Assembly (NCBI GenBank): GCA_003290165.1
Contig: QNQO01000591.1
Span: 1 to 64,000 of the forward strand
DNA: 64,000 bases
Origin: Berberis thunbergii
Taxonomy: Eukaryota; Streptophyta; Magnoliopsida; Ranunculales; Berberidaceae
Reading direction: 5' to 3'
The position numbers and the translations under genes are program-made. Shown here in pieces: positions 32,001 through 42,686 of this stretch. Numbering within the stretch: position 1 is the first letter of the stretch; each line of letters begins with the position of its first letter. The notes beneath the pieces were generated by a model, which was given only the letters and a program-made list of their open reading frames with translations, ran no database searches and had not been told where the DNA came from.

Positions 32001-34351
32001 TGAGGAAGAACAAGGTTGGCCAAGTAACTTCAAAGCAATATTCAAGAGATTAGGTGCACTGGTACCATGAGCAACCCACCACACATCAGGATCTAGGTAT
32101 GCTCTATTCTGTATAGCATCACTTTCTGCAAACTGCCCATTAGCAGTTGAAAACTTTACATACTCTGTAACAACCACTCTTCTGTCTTCAATTAGAGGAT
32201 AGTATCTCTTGAAACATTTATTTCTCTCATTTGTAATCTCAGGATCTTTGTGTGGCGCAATACGATTAGGATCCTCTTCCAACCATTCGGTGCTATAATA
32301 CCTATATTATATATTAATATTAGCAATGTCCCAAATAAAAAACAAGTAGAATAAAAAATTAAAAACAGTGAAATTATTTACCTTGGATTCAAGGAATGTG
32401 CTAAGCAATGCAGTGGTGTGTTGTTTTTCTCCCATCGATCTACCAATATCTGATGCACCACTGAAAAAAACTCTGACTCCTCACTATTTTCTTTTCCTTC
32501 ATGGCGGTAAATAACTTGTTTCACTTTCTCAATCATAACATCCCACATCTCATACACCAGGTGAAGACAACACTTATCTGTATCAGCCCTCCGCAACATT
32601 GAATAAATAGGCTCTGTGAAACGAAGCACATAATCCACTTTGTCCCACCACAAGTCATCCAATAGTATTCCTTTCACAATCCGTGCTTTGTCAACATCAT
32701 CTTCCTTATAGGAATCCCACTTATCTCCAATCACCATACTTTGGATGCTACTTTTAATGTCTTTCAACCTCTTCAGCATAATTATGCTTGAAGCAAAGCG
32801 TGTCTCAGCTATGGAAAGCAACTTCAATCTCGAATGCTCATTAAATATGTGCAACCTCATGGAATGGTTCATGATAAAGTTCTTGATCGTCACCCCATCC
32901 CCAACAACATCAATAATCCAACTACACAAACTGTAGGCCTTTTCATTTGCAGGCGTGTTCTTTGGAGCGCATATATTCTTCAAGGCAAGGTTGAGAGTGT
33001 GGACTACACAAGGTGTCCAAAAACCTCAGGATACTCGCTCTCAACAAGTAAACCTGCAGCCTTACAAACTGGAGCATTGTCGGTTATAACTTGAACGACA
33101 TTCTTTGGCCCAACCTCAGCTACAACTTCCTTGATCAAATTAGCAATGAAGAACTTGTCTTTGTATTCCCCTTCACAGTTCACAGCCTTTAAGAACATTG
33201 GACCACCCTCATTAATCACTATGAAATTAATGAGAGGCCTCCTTTGAGAATCAGTCCACCCATCACAAACAATTGTTGCCCCTTTAGTAACCCATGTGGA
33301 CTTTGTTCCCTCCAACAACCTCTCAAGGTTGCTCCTTTCATTTTGAAGCAATTTCGTCCTCAATGCATTATACCCAGGAATCTTGTAACCACTAATAGAC
33401 TTTGCCTTATTCGTTGCAAAGGTAAAAGCCTCCTGAAAATATGGATTCCTTGCAAGGTTGAATGGCAAGGCAGCTGAGTAGAACGCCCTTGCAATCAAAG
33501 CATCCAACTCTTGTCGCTCACTCATATTGAACGCATGTGCAATAGGATTAGTAGTAGTACTAATGGCTCTCCTCTTCCTCTGCTCATTGTATGAAAGTGG
33601 AATTGAAGGGCCAACCCCCCCACTACTTGAACTCAGGTGAGGGTGACTACTTGATCCCACTGAAGGAGGTAAAGGAACACTTCGTATCCTTGAACTTTCT
33701 GCTTTCAATGCAGCTTCATCAATAAATTTTTGCACCTCTCTAAGTTGTATGGGGGAGATTTTGGCACAAATAGCTATCCCCTGACCACTTATCTTCAACA
33801 AATGGTGCTTCAATCTAGTAAGAGAGCCTGTATAATCTTTCTTACAATAGTTACACTTCCATCTAAGGTTTCCCCCCCCTTCATTTGGTTTTCCTAATTT
33901 TGTCACATGCTTCCAAAGATCATCCCCAGTTCCTTGGCCTGCTAAAACCAATTTTAATTTCTTATTATTTAGTTTTAACTTTTAACTTTTAACTTTCCAG
34001 CAAATACATATATTAATATCATGCATGCTTTCATAAACATAATGAATCACAGGAAGAAGAAAAAAAAAAAAAACAGGAAAACAAAACGAAAAAAAATTCA
34101 TGTCATAGATTCAGACTTCAGAGTATTCAATATTCATCTGATATTTCAAAAAAAAATTCAGAGTATTCAACTTGCAAAAAAAAAAAAAAAATTCAACAAT
34201 CGCAGGAAGCCAAGAAGGAATTGCAGGAAAAAAAAAAAAAAAACCAAAACAGAAATCGATTCAATCGATCGATGAATCGATGAAATGGGTCGATGAAGCT
34301 TGTCGACTCATAACATGAACCATCGATCGATCGATCGATACATCTCAGGAA

Positions 34352-34387
<36 letters not shown>

Positions 34388-37300
34388 AATCGATGAATCG
34401 ATTCAATCGATCGATGAATCGATGAAATGGGTCGATGAAGCTTGTCGACTCATAACATGAACCATCGATCGATCGATCGATACATCTCAGGAACAAAAAA
34501 AAAAAAAAAAAACAAAAAAAAAACAGAAATCGATGAATCGATTCAATCGATCGATGAATCGATGAAATGGGTCGATGAAGCTTGTCGACTCATAACATGA
34601 ACCATCGATCGATCGATCGATACATCTCAGGAACAAAAAAAAAATAAAAAAATAAAAAAAATAAAAAACAGAAATCGATATTTCGATTCAATCGATCGAT
34701 GAATCGATGAAATGGGTCGATGAAGCTTGTTGACTCATAACATGAACCATCGATCGATCGATCGATACATCTCAGGAACAAAAAAAAAAAAAAAAAAAGA
34801 AATCGATCGATTATTCGATCGTACCTGGTCCTGGTGTCGATGAAGACGCCATCACTCTTCTCCTCCGCTCCGTCTATCGATCTCTTCTCCTCCGTCGACT
34901 CTTGACCTTGATCGATCGATCGATCAATGGATTCAGATTCAGTTCAGTTAGGGTTTCTTTCGGTTTCGGGTTTTTTTTTTTTTTTTTCTCTCTGCTGCTC
35001 TGCCTCTGACTCAGTGTGGGAGAGAAAATCGGGCAAAATAAATTTTTTTGAAGTCAACGAATTTTGACCCCCCGGACCGTGTCTGACCGAGTCTGGACCG
35101 TGTCTGGACCGAATTTGACCGTGTCCGGACCGTGTCTGGACCGTGTCCAAATCAGTCAACGTATTTTGACCGTTGACCCCGTGTCCAATACGTGTCCAGC
35201 GCGTGTCATGCGCGAATCCGTGTCCGACACGAATTTGACGCGTGATTCGGGGGTTTTTCGGAGAGTCGGTGCATCCTTGGTCACGATAGTTTTTATTCCA
35301 CCATATGGAACTTGAGTTACAATTGGAGGTCAGATATTAACATTGGAAGCTCTGGCTGTGAGAAAATGACCAATATCAAATAGAGACGCAAAGCATGAAG
35401 AGAAATTCTGAATTGATTCAGAGACATTCCCATCAAGTCGTTATCAATGCATGAACATTGTAAGCTAGGCAATATGGTAAAACAATCTAGCTAAAGGAAA
35501 CTGATGTTAACTAGCCTCAAATAAAAAAGATCAAGTACTAGCATCTTACTAATGAAAAGTATCCTGACAACTCATCAGCTAACCATCAGAACCGATCCCA
35601 TGAAATCTTTATTCAAAATGTCAATTCCTGTTACGGAATCATCCTAGAAAGCTAGTTTTGTGTGTGAATATCATGCCACCTAGTTCACCATGTTAAGATC
35701 ATGATCATGGGTTCTGAACATTGGGATCACGGATGTCGGTTTTCCGCAAGTCATAAACTTGGGAAATCAAAGAACTTGTAAACTTTGGAAACTAGGTATA
35801 TGTTTCTTGCTAATCTTTCTGGCGGCATTTCCTGAGCCACTTGTTCAATGTGTTAAAGGACGTGAAATGGTTTTAGGGATTTGATGTATGAAAAGGCTGG
35901 AGGTTGAGGTGGATTATCGGATTTGTTGAATTTCGACAAGATAAACATCTCTTATGTGGAACCTGCACCCATCATAGTGTTGATCTTTCAATTGCCTCTT
36001 ACAAACTTGCACAAACTACAATTGTTGTTTCGTATATGCCATTGATTTGGGACTATTTATTGTTGATACTGTTATACTGAAAGAATCCCCTGTAAACTTG
36101 TTGAGTTAGGTGTCATCGATATCAAAGGAGCAGAATTATTCCCTTCAACTGCCATTCATAAAAAATAAGTATTCTTTTCAAATATTTCTTCATCAACACA
36201 ATTTGTGTCCATGAGGTAAGTCACCCTTTGATGGAAACCCATAACTATCTCATTGATATTACGGCTTTTCAAAGTTCAATGGCGAAGATGTACTTGATTG
36301 GTTCAATGGCAAAGATGTACTTGATTGGTTTGCGAGATAGGAGACATGCCAGAGCAACAAATCTAAAGAGGTTTCTCGACCACCCTCTTGAAGCTTAATT
36401 TTTTGTTGCTTTGCCGGTGGAAGATCTTCCCAAGGGATGGATCACTTACTTTCACAAGTGACATGGTGGTACAGTACTACACACCAAGCTTTGATGAAAA
36501 TTATGGCAGTTGAGGTTTTAGGAATGCCATCTATTTTTTATTAAGCAATAACTAACATGCATCACATTTCAAGTGAAGAAAAGACAAGAGTGACCTAATT
36601 TTCTTGCTTTTCATTCATCAGATCCATTATAGTAACTAGATGTTGTAATCCATCTAAGTTTGTAAAGGAATCTATCAATCTTTAGTTCTTTACAATCTAG
36701 TCTTCAGATCTCAGTTCAACTATCTAGATTTGAACCTTGTTCCTACATGACCCGATTAGGCACTCGCCATCTATTTTCATTGTTCAAGTCTTTGACAACA
36801 TGATGTTAGCTTGGAACACTGTTTATGGAAACAAATATCATCAATTAAGTCAGTTTTTTCAAGTGTTTGTTCTTATCTTTACTTTATGTATTATGGCAGT
36901 ACAGAACCTTCCCTTCATTGAAAACATGGAGAAGAGGATCCAAAGTGCAAGCTCATTGTTAGATGCTAGTTTGGGACACTGTTTTGTAGATGGCCTGGAG
37001 CATAGAGATGCAAATGCAATATACAATTGCTTACGTGCTTACGCAGCTATAGATAATACCAGCAGCGCAGAGGAGATTTTCCGCACAACTATTGTGTCCC
37101 CATCAATTCAGAAAATTATCCCACACAGCTATGCACATGCGGTAGTGGGATCAACAGGAGATGAGCTTGAGGCAGATTATCAACAAATAATGAAATTCAT
37201 TCGAAACGACTGCAATTTTTTGCTGGAAATTTCATCATTAGGTATCCATCTCTTGTCTGAATTCTTCACATATGTTAAGGTATCTAGATAACTGTATACT

Positions 37301-40300
37301 AATTCTACGACACATGCATTCAAATTCTTGCGATGGTTGGTACGATGTTCAGCAAATTCAGGTCTACATGTATTTGACTTCTTGGCCAATTCAATACTTA
37401 AAGAGGTTCTTTTCGCTATCCAAAAAGGAAAACCAGGGGCATTCTCTCCAGGAAGACCTACAGAATTTCTTAAAAATTACAAATCCAGTTTGGGATTCTT
37501 GGCTTATCTTGAAGGTACAGATGAGACTACTGTTGTATATATTTGATAATAGACTGACATGTTCTAGACATTATGGCTCTGTAGCTGTTACTTACTGACC
37601 AATCACTATCTGTTATGCATTTAAGCCTTTATGTTAATCCTTTTAGTTATAACATCCAATTGTCATGCAAGGCTACTGTCCATCCAGATCTGCAGTTTCT
37701 AAGTTTCGATCTGAAGCTGTCTATGTAGACTTTATGAAGCAATGGAATGTTGGGGTTTATTTTTCTCTGAGGTACTCGATAGAACCTTCCTATCCTGTGT
37801 TAGACTATCTTAACAGAGATTTTTAATTTAGTGTACAAATATCAATATTCTGTTATGTCAGGTTTCAGGAAATAGCCGGTGCACTGGATTCTGCACTTAT
37901 GTTGACTGCTCTTACTCCAGTTCACAATTCACATTCTAATCAAGAAAGTACTCGAGAGCTAACTTTAAAGCAAAGTGTTATTCTTTTGGAGAGTTTGAGG
38001 TCCTGCTGGAGAGAAGATGTTCTTGTTATCTCTTGCTCTGATAAGTTTCTTCGCTTATCTTTGCAGCTTCTTTCAAGGTTGGGTACCTTTAGTTTCTTAG
38101 GATCCCTACATTAACGAAGCTTACTGTTTTATAGACTGATTGTTAACCCTAAATGGCTTCTAGGTATTCAACTTGGTTGTCGTCTGGTCTGGGAGCTCGA
38201 AAAACGGGTAAACCAGGCTCAAGTCCTGGCAATGAGTGGGCTATTTCTGCAGTTTTAGAAGATTTCATATATGTACACATTCCTTTCCTATATTACTGCT
38301 CTTATTACTTTCAAGAGATCATGCGTTTTTTCTCCCTTTTATCTTTTATCATTTTTTAATTTTTTTAATTTTTTAATTTTATATTAGGAGGTGAGATATG
38401 ATTTTGATTTACTTATGGATTGGATGTCCAGTAATGAATTAATGATGTATGAACATTTTCCTCCAAGATTGATGGCATGTCATTGTTGCCAGACCTTTAC
38501 TGTTGAAATTATTGTTTGACTAGTGTTTTTAAGACTATTATTTGACTAGCACTTAAACTCACAAGCTGAGGTCAGTTAATACTTTAATATGCTTTTGTTA
38601 ATCCAATTGTATTTTTTGGTCAAAATGACCTGTGGCAGTGGTGTTACTTCTCCCCATTAAGTTAGGATTTACTTTTATGTCATAAAAGAAGTTTTACGAT
38701 GGCATGCATTTGATTTTAGCTCATCTTGCTTTTACCTTTACGTGTTCACCTTATACCATTGATGGTTGGTAATTATTTTTCAATTGTTGAGCCATTTGAT
38801 TAGTTTTGTGCATTCAAGCATGCTTAGAAATATCATCATGTTTGTCCAATGCATGGTGGCCTTGGTGAGTGGATCCCTGATCTACTGAACTATGACTTCC
38901 GTTTTTTGGGTAACCTGGTATAGGGTTTGAGGTTGGCTATAATGTTTTTTCAAGTTAATTATGTTAGAAAAGTGAATAAAAATAATAATCATTACAAAAC
39001 AAAAAAAAGTTTCCAATAAGATGCCCTGGCATAGGACGTTTGTTAGTAATCAAGTCAGGAAACCATGTCCATTGTATTTTCATAGTAACACTTGTTTTAC
39101 TTTCCTTTATATTGCAAATAATGGAAACTGAATGTGGGAGTGTTCTCAAGTATGCCCTGAGTGGATCCCTGATCTACTGAACTATGACTTCCGTTTTTTG
39201 GGTAACCTGGTATAGGGTTTGAGGTTGGCTATAATGTTTTTTCAAGTTAATTATGTTAGAAAAGTGAAAATAAAAATAATAATCATTACAAAACAAAAAA
39301 AGGTTTCCAATAAGATGCCCTGGCATAGGACTTTTGTTAGTAATCAAGTCAGGAAACCATGTCCATTGTATTTTCATAGTAACACTTGTTTTACTTTCCT
39401 TTATATTGCAAACATAATGGAAACTGAATGTGGGAGTGTTCTCAAGTATGCCCTGATTAAGCATCCTATGGATTAGATCTACCTGATTTGTCATATAAGA
39501 GCTCAAGGCTAGCACATTGTTGTGAATTCTGCATCTGGTGTTGGAGTGAATGTACTTACCTCTGTCCATACACCTGTATTGGCTTCAACTCTTTAGGGAG
39601 GGTTTAGATCGCTCTCTTTCTACTAAATAAACTTAGTAGGAATAGTAGTATTTTTTGGGTAAAAATCAATGTTTATGAAGTTTATCTTTGTATGTTGAAT
39701 TGCACTTGGTAAACCATGATGTTTAACATGACATGGGTCGTCTGCAGGTAATTCATGATATAGATTGTTTGGTTGCTGAGCTTAGTGGCGATTTCCTTGA
39801 AAACGTGCTTCAGCTTCTATCTTCATGCTCCAGTGAAATTCTCGATCTAGTAAAGCAGAGTATTATACATGGAGGGAAATGTTTGAAGGATTTAGAACCT
39901 CAAATTATGAGTACAATGACATCTTCGCTAGTTGAGAAATCTGTTGAGGTAGGCTCCTTACCTGGACAAGGTACCATGCATAAGTGGTAAATCTGTCGAA
40001 TGCCACATTTTTATTGAACTTGGGGAGATAAGCAAGGCTTGGGTCTAGACTCAGTAGTCAGTACACACTTTGATTCTAGTAATTTCGTAAAAGTTGGTAA
40101 TACTGGTACTGTGACGATTTCCATATATAATTGGTTCCCTAGTCGTTAAATTTGTTTGGCAAACTGTAATGGTAATAAGTGATTAGATGTATTGTTAAAA
40201 CCGCCATTAACAGTTATCTGGTAGCAAAATATACCATCTTTGAGTTCACAAACCATTTTTAAGGAGGCATAATCTATAATGATCCACTATAATTTGGAAT

Positions 40301-41443
40301 CTTTTATTGAATGTTTGCAATTATTTGGGTTGGATCTTTAAATGGGTGTTGATCTACTGACAATATGACTGTAAGCCTGTCCAGAACCGAGTTCAATGTA
40401 TGACTGTAAGCCTGTGTCCAGAACTGAGTTCAATGTATGGTTCTTCCATATTTGAGTTTTCTTCAAATGGAAAATTTGCACTATTTATTCTACACTATTC
40501 CTTTTTTTTTTTTTTTTTTTTTTCACTATTATATCTCAAATATCCTTTGATCATTCTATTGAAAAATTGTTGTAGGACTTGAGGCAATTGAAGGGAATAA
40601 CTGCAACCTACAGGATGACTAATAAACCTCTTCCTGTAAGGCATTCACCCTATGTGTCTGGGGTTCTACGTCCCCTTAAGGTGCTTATATTGTACTCTAG
40701 CCAACTTCGTTTTTGTTTAGTTTTACTTTTATTATGCAAACTGTACGCTCATATTTGAAGGATTTGTCTAATTACTTTTGAATTTGGATTGGTTAGCTTG
40801 GTGTATAAAATAGATGATCTGTGTATCTCATGCCAGTGATTAGGGTAACCAGTTGACAATCTCACTTTGTATAGGCTTTTCTCTATGGAGAGCGAGCCAC
40901 AAAATATTTGACAAAAGAATTAGGAGATAAACTGCTCCAAACTGCAACAGAAGAGATTACTGGTCGCTATTATGAACTTGCCTCCGATCTTGTCAGCGTG
41001 GTTAGTATGAAAGACTATACATATTTATACAAGCTCAAGTAATCACATGTTTCCTATATATAAGAATCCTCATGTAATGAGCATTTTGACTTGTTTACCA
41101 GGCAAGGAAAACTGAGTCATCGCTTCAGAGGATACGGCAGGGTGCCCAAAGACGAGGAGGAGCAAGCTCAGATATGTCTGATCATAATATATCCGACACT
41201 GATAAGATCTGCATGCAGTTATTCCTTGATATTCAGGTATAAACTTGGTTTTGTTTACTTGATAGGCTTCTGATCACCAATTTGATGCTTGTATGGTTAT
41301 GATATGTTCTCATTCTCATCCTTTGTCAGGAATATGGGCGCAACCTCAAGGCTCTTGGTGTTACAGCAGCAAATATTCCAGCCTATCGTTCATTGTGGCA
41401 ATGTGTTGCTCCTCAAGACAGGCAAAATGAGATCAACTTCTAA
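29100..41443 (+). CDS. COG2: Conserved oligomeric Golgi complex subunit 2 (COG2)
   Basis: COG2 belongs to lobe A of the COG tether, which captures retrograde vesicles at the Golgi. Twelve exons: 29100-29555, 29730-29936, 36905-37241, 37353-37514, 37672-37771, 37862-38077, 38164-38272, 39748-39948, 40576-40680, 40875-41000, 41102-41236, 41330-41443. They total 2,268 nt (755 residues), matching the plant family's length, with every junction in phase and no internal stop. The N-terminus has the family block PLWFKKDSFLQENFDSETYI followed by a long helical, coiled-coil-like region (LINRDYGDFVNLSTKLVDVD). Further on are FVDGLEHRDANAIYNCLRAY, GLHVFDFLANSILKEVL and the C-terminal ALGVTAANIPAYRSLWQCV. 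Intron 2 is 6,968 bp because it holds a full hAT element. The ATG at 29100 is the first in frame and matches the family start. Confidence 0.95.
30341..30495. repeat. Tandem duplication, two copies of 78 bp
   Basis: Copies start at 30341 and 30419 with GAGTGGGAGG and both end GGATTTTCCCCTTTGTATTC. They differ by a few single-base gaps. Confidence 0.9.
30900..31260 (+). repeat. Diverged direct repeat, left copy
   Basis: Shares ordered blocks with 35745-36110: TTTCCTGAG.GC..TTCCTGAGC, CTTGTTCAAT, TATGAAAAGGC, ATAGTGTTGATCTT, ACAAACTTGCACAAA, CTGAA.GAATCCC.TGTAAA.TTGTTGAGT. The two copies lie on opposite sides of the hAT insertion. Function unknown; probably an old dispersed repeat. Confidence 0.65.
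31289..31296. repeat. 8-bp target duplication of the hAT element, left
   Basis: GTCACGAT at 31289-31296 is repeated exactly at 35280-35287. Eight bp is the hAT superfamily length. Confidence 0.93.
31686..34852 (-). CDS. hAT transposase (BED finger, DUF659, hAT dimerisation domain)
   Basis: Proposed exons in transcript order: 34852-34825, 33938-32382, 32301-31686. The first exon is 28 nt and supplies the ATG (MASSSTPGPG). Exon 2 starts with a BED-type zinc finger (WKCNYCKKDYTGSLTRLKHH), then a Ser-rich linker, the DUF659 part of the catalytic fold with CDGWTD and VVQVITDNAPVCKAAG, and the helical insertion. Exon 3 ends with the hAT dimerisation block (CCERNWSTYNNIHSLKRNKL) and an acidic tail. 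Lengths total 2,201 nt; one added base makes 734 codons. The slip is in a T-run (coding strand) near 33015-33025, after YPEVF. Apart from that base no stop interrupts the gene. Intron 1 carries an ATCGAT-rich tandem array. Confidence 0.88.
34252..34810. repeat. Tandem array of about 130-145-bp units in the transposase intron
   Basis: Four near-identical units and a partial fifth. Each opens GAAATCGAT, carries overlapping ATCGATCGATCGAT palindromes, ATGGGTCGATGAAGCTTGTCG and CATCTCAGGAAC, and ends in a long A-run of variable length. Units begin near 34252, 34386, 34526, 34670 and 34799. The A-runs account for the length differences. The array lies entirely in intron 1 of the transposase gene, close behind its first exon. 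Confidence 0.92.
35280..35287. repeat. 8-bp target duplication of the hAT element, right
   Basis: GTCACGAT, identical to 31289-31296. Confidence 0.93.
35288..36904. other. COG2 intron 2, part right of the hAT element
   Basis: Holds the right copy of the diverged direct repeat (about 35745-36110) and the acceptor of COG2 exon 3 at 36903-36904. A 36-bp phrase around TCAATGGC.AAGATGTACTTGATTGGTT is duplicated in tandem at 36278-36329. No gene. Confidence 0.65.
35745..36110 (+). repeat. Diverged direct repeat, right copy
   Basis: Counterpart of 30900-31260, same orientation, with many substitutions and small gaps. Confidence 0.65.
38866..39457. repeat. Tandem duplication, two copies of about 292 bp in COG2 intron 7
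   Basis: Copies begin TGAGTGGATCCCTGATCTAC at 38866 and 39158 and remain nearly identical to GTATGCCCTGA. They differ by a few one- or two-base indels. Intron 7 is otherwise unremarkable. The copies are either a recent duplication or an assembly artefact. Confidence 0.92.
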
Positions 41444-42535
41444 TGCGAACCCATCCATCAGAGTTTTCATTTTTAGGCCCACTAATGTTAATCTTAAGTT
41501 TTGTCTTGCCCCATGTAATATCCAATGAATTTTGTTTATTCATTTTATTATTTTCAGGGTTAATGTGAATATATTTGTTTGTATTTAAGTCGAGGATTCA
41601 ACAACCTAGGTTTCATTATTTTATGCTGCTGACCCAGTTGGTTGTCTCCTGATCCTCGGTCTTTCATATCAAAACCTTGTGCAAAACAGTCTGATAGGTA
41701 TTAAATGTTTGATATACAAAGTGGATGGTTTAGGCGAGTCTCAAGTTTTTCATTTACACTCAGCGGACTCAGTTTGAATTGGATAGACATTGTCAGATGC
41801 TCTGGATTGTTTTGACACTGGTTACTTGAGTCTTTCTTAAGAGCCAGGCCTCTAGCGCCAGATTGGCGTCTGAGGAGCCTCAATAACGTGATGAAGATGA
41901 AGAATAGAAGAAGAAGAACAACAAATGAACAAATAAATGACAAAAGAGTAAGAAGAATAGATGAAAAAAATAGGATGATGCAGGGGAGGGGTCCTGGCTC
42001 TTAAGAGTTGTTGTTGATTACTTATAGTGCAGTAATGCAAAGATGAAAAGAATGTCAGTCCATCTGACGTATAGTAATTGTAGTGTAGTTGTGCATTTCA
42101 TTGAAGTATCCTGTATGGTGCTGTGAATTTATGAAGGAGGACACGCATCAACCATTTTTATTGTCCCCGGTTGATAGCATTTTCAGCCACTTATAAAATT
42201 GGCGAGCTACATAAAATTGGGATCATCTTGATGCCAGGTGTTTTATTGTACAATTGAAGTAGCATGAATGGATCATGCTCCCATTCCCATCCCAATGCCA
42301 ACAACGGACCTAAAATTTGGGTCTGGAAACTGTTCACACAACAATTCCCTTCGGGTTCATCTCTCATTTTGCCTGCATTTTGGGTCTTCTCATTTTTTTT
42401 AAGTTTGTTATAAGCATTTTGTAATTTGTGGTCTCTAGTTCCCTGAAACATTTTGTGGACTCATACACCTTGTCAACTCAAACGAGTTGACTCAGAGACT
42501 TTCCACTCTACAACATAGTAACCAAACACCCAGAC
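41444..42535. other. COG2-NUP54 intergenic region
   Basis: Probable COG2 3' untranslated region followed by DNA with no recognised gene or repeat. Both neighbours are on the plus strand. Confidence 0.5.
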
Positions 42536-42538
42536 CGG

Positions 42539-42672
42539 AAAGAGAGAGAGAGAGAGAGAGCATCGACTATTCGAACAACTAAAGTAGCTAAAAAGCACAA
42601 GCTCTCTCCATCTCCATTAATGGTGTTTCACACTTAAACTCTCACTCACTCACTCTCTCTCTCTCTTTCTCT
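42539..42672 (+). promoter_or_regulatory. NUP54 leader with GA and CT microsatellites
   Basis: A (GA)n run at 42540-42560 and a CT-rich run at 42643-42672 flank the region just upstream of the ATG at 42687. GA/CT repeats in 5' leaders are common in plants and can bind BBR/BPC proteins; a role here is inference. Confidence 0.5.
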
Positions 42673-42686
42673 CCGGCTCCGCTACA

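Larger units (their letters stand above)
31297..35279 (-). mobile_element. Autonomous-type hAT DNA transposon, 3,983 bp
   Basis: The ends are 17-bp inverted repeats CAAGGATGCACGGACTC (31297-31313) and the reverse complement of CAAGGATGCACCGACTC (35263-35279), with one mismatch. An 8-bp duplication GTCACGAT flanks the element exactly. Subterminal regions are full of GGACACG-, GTGTCCGGACCGTG- and GACTCGG-type motifs (31305-31395 and 35070-35260), the arrangement that hAT transposases bind. Inside is a spliced transposase gene on the minus strand. The element sits antisense in COG2 intron 2. Perfect duplications and a nearly intact transposase point to recent insertion. Confidence 0.95.

Noticed and set aside
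31820..32070. Plus-strand open frames within the hAT transposase
   Set aside because: Antisense to a transposase exon with clear domain matches.
34308..34781. Repeated minus-strand open frames with a poly-Phe stretch and IDRSIDGS
   Set aside because: They are translations of the ATCGAT/poly(A) tandem array in an intron, not protein genes.
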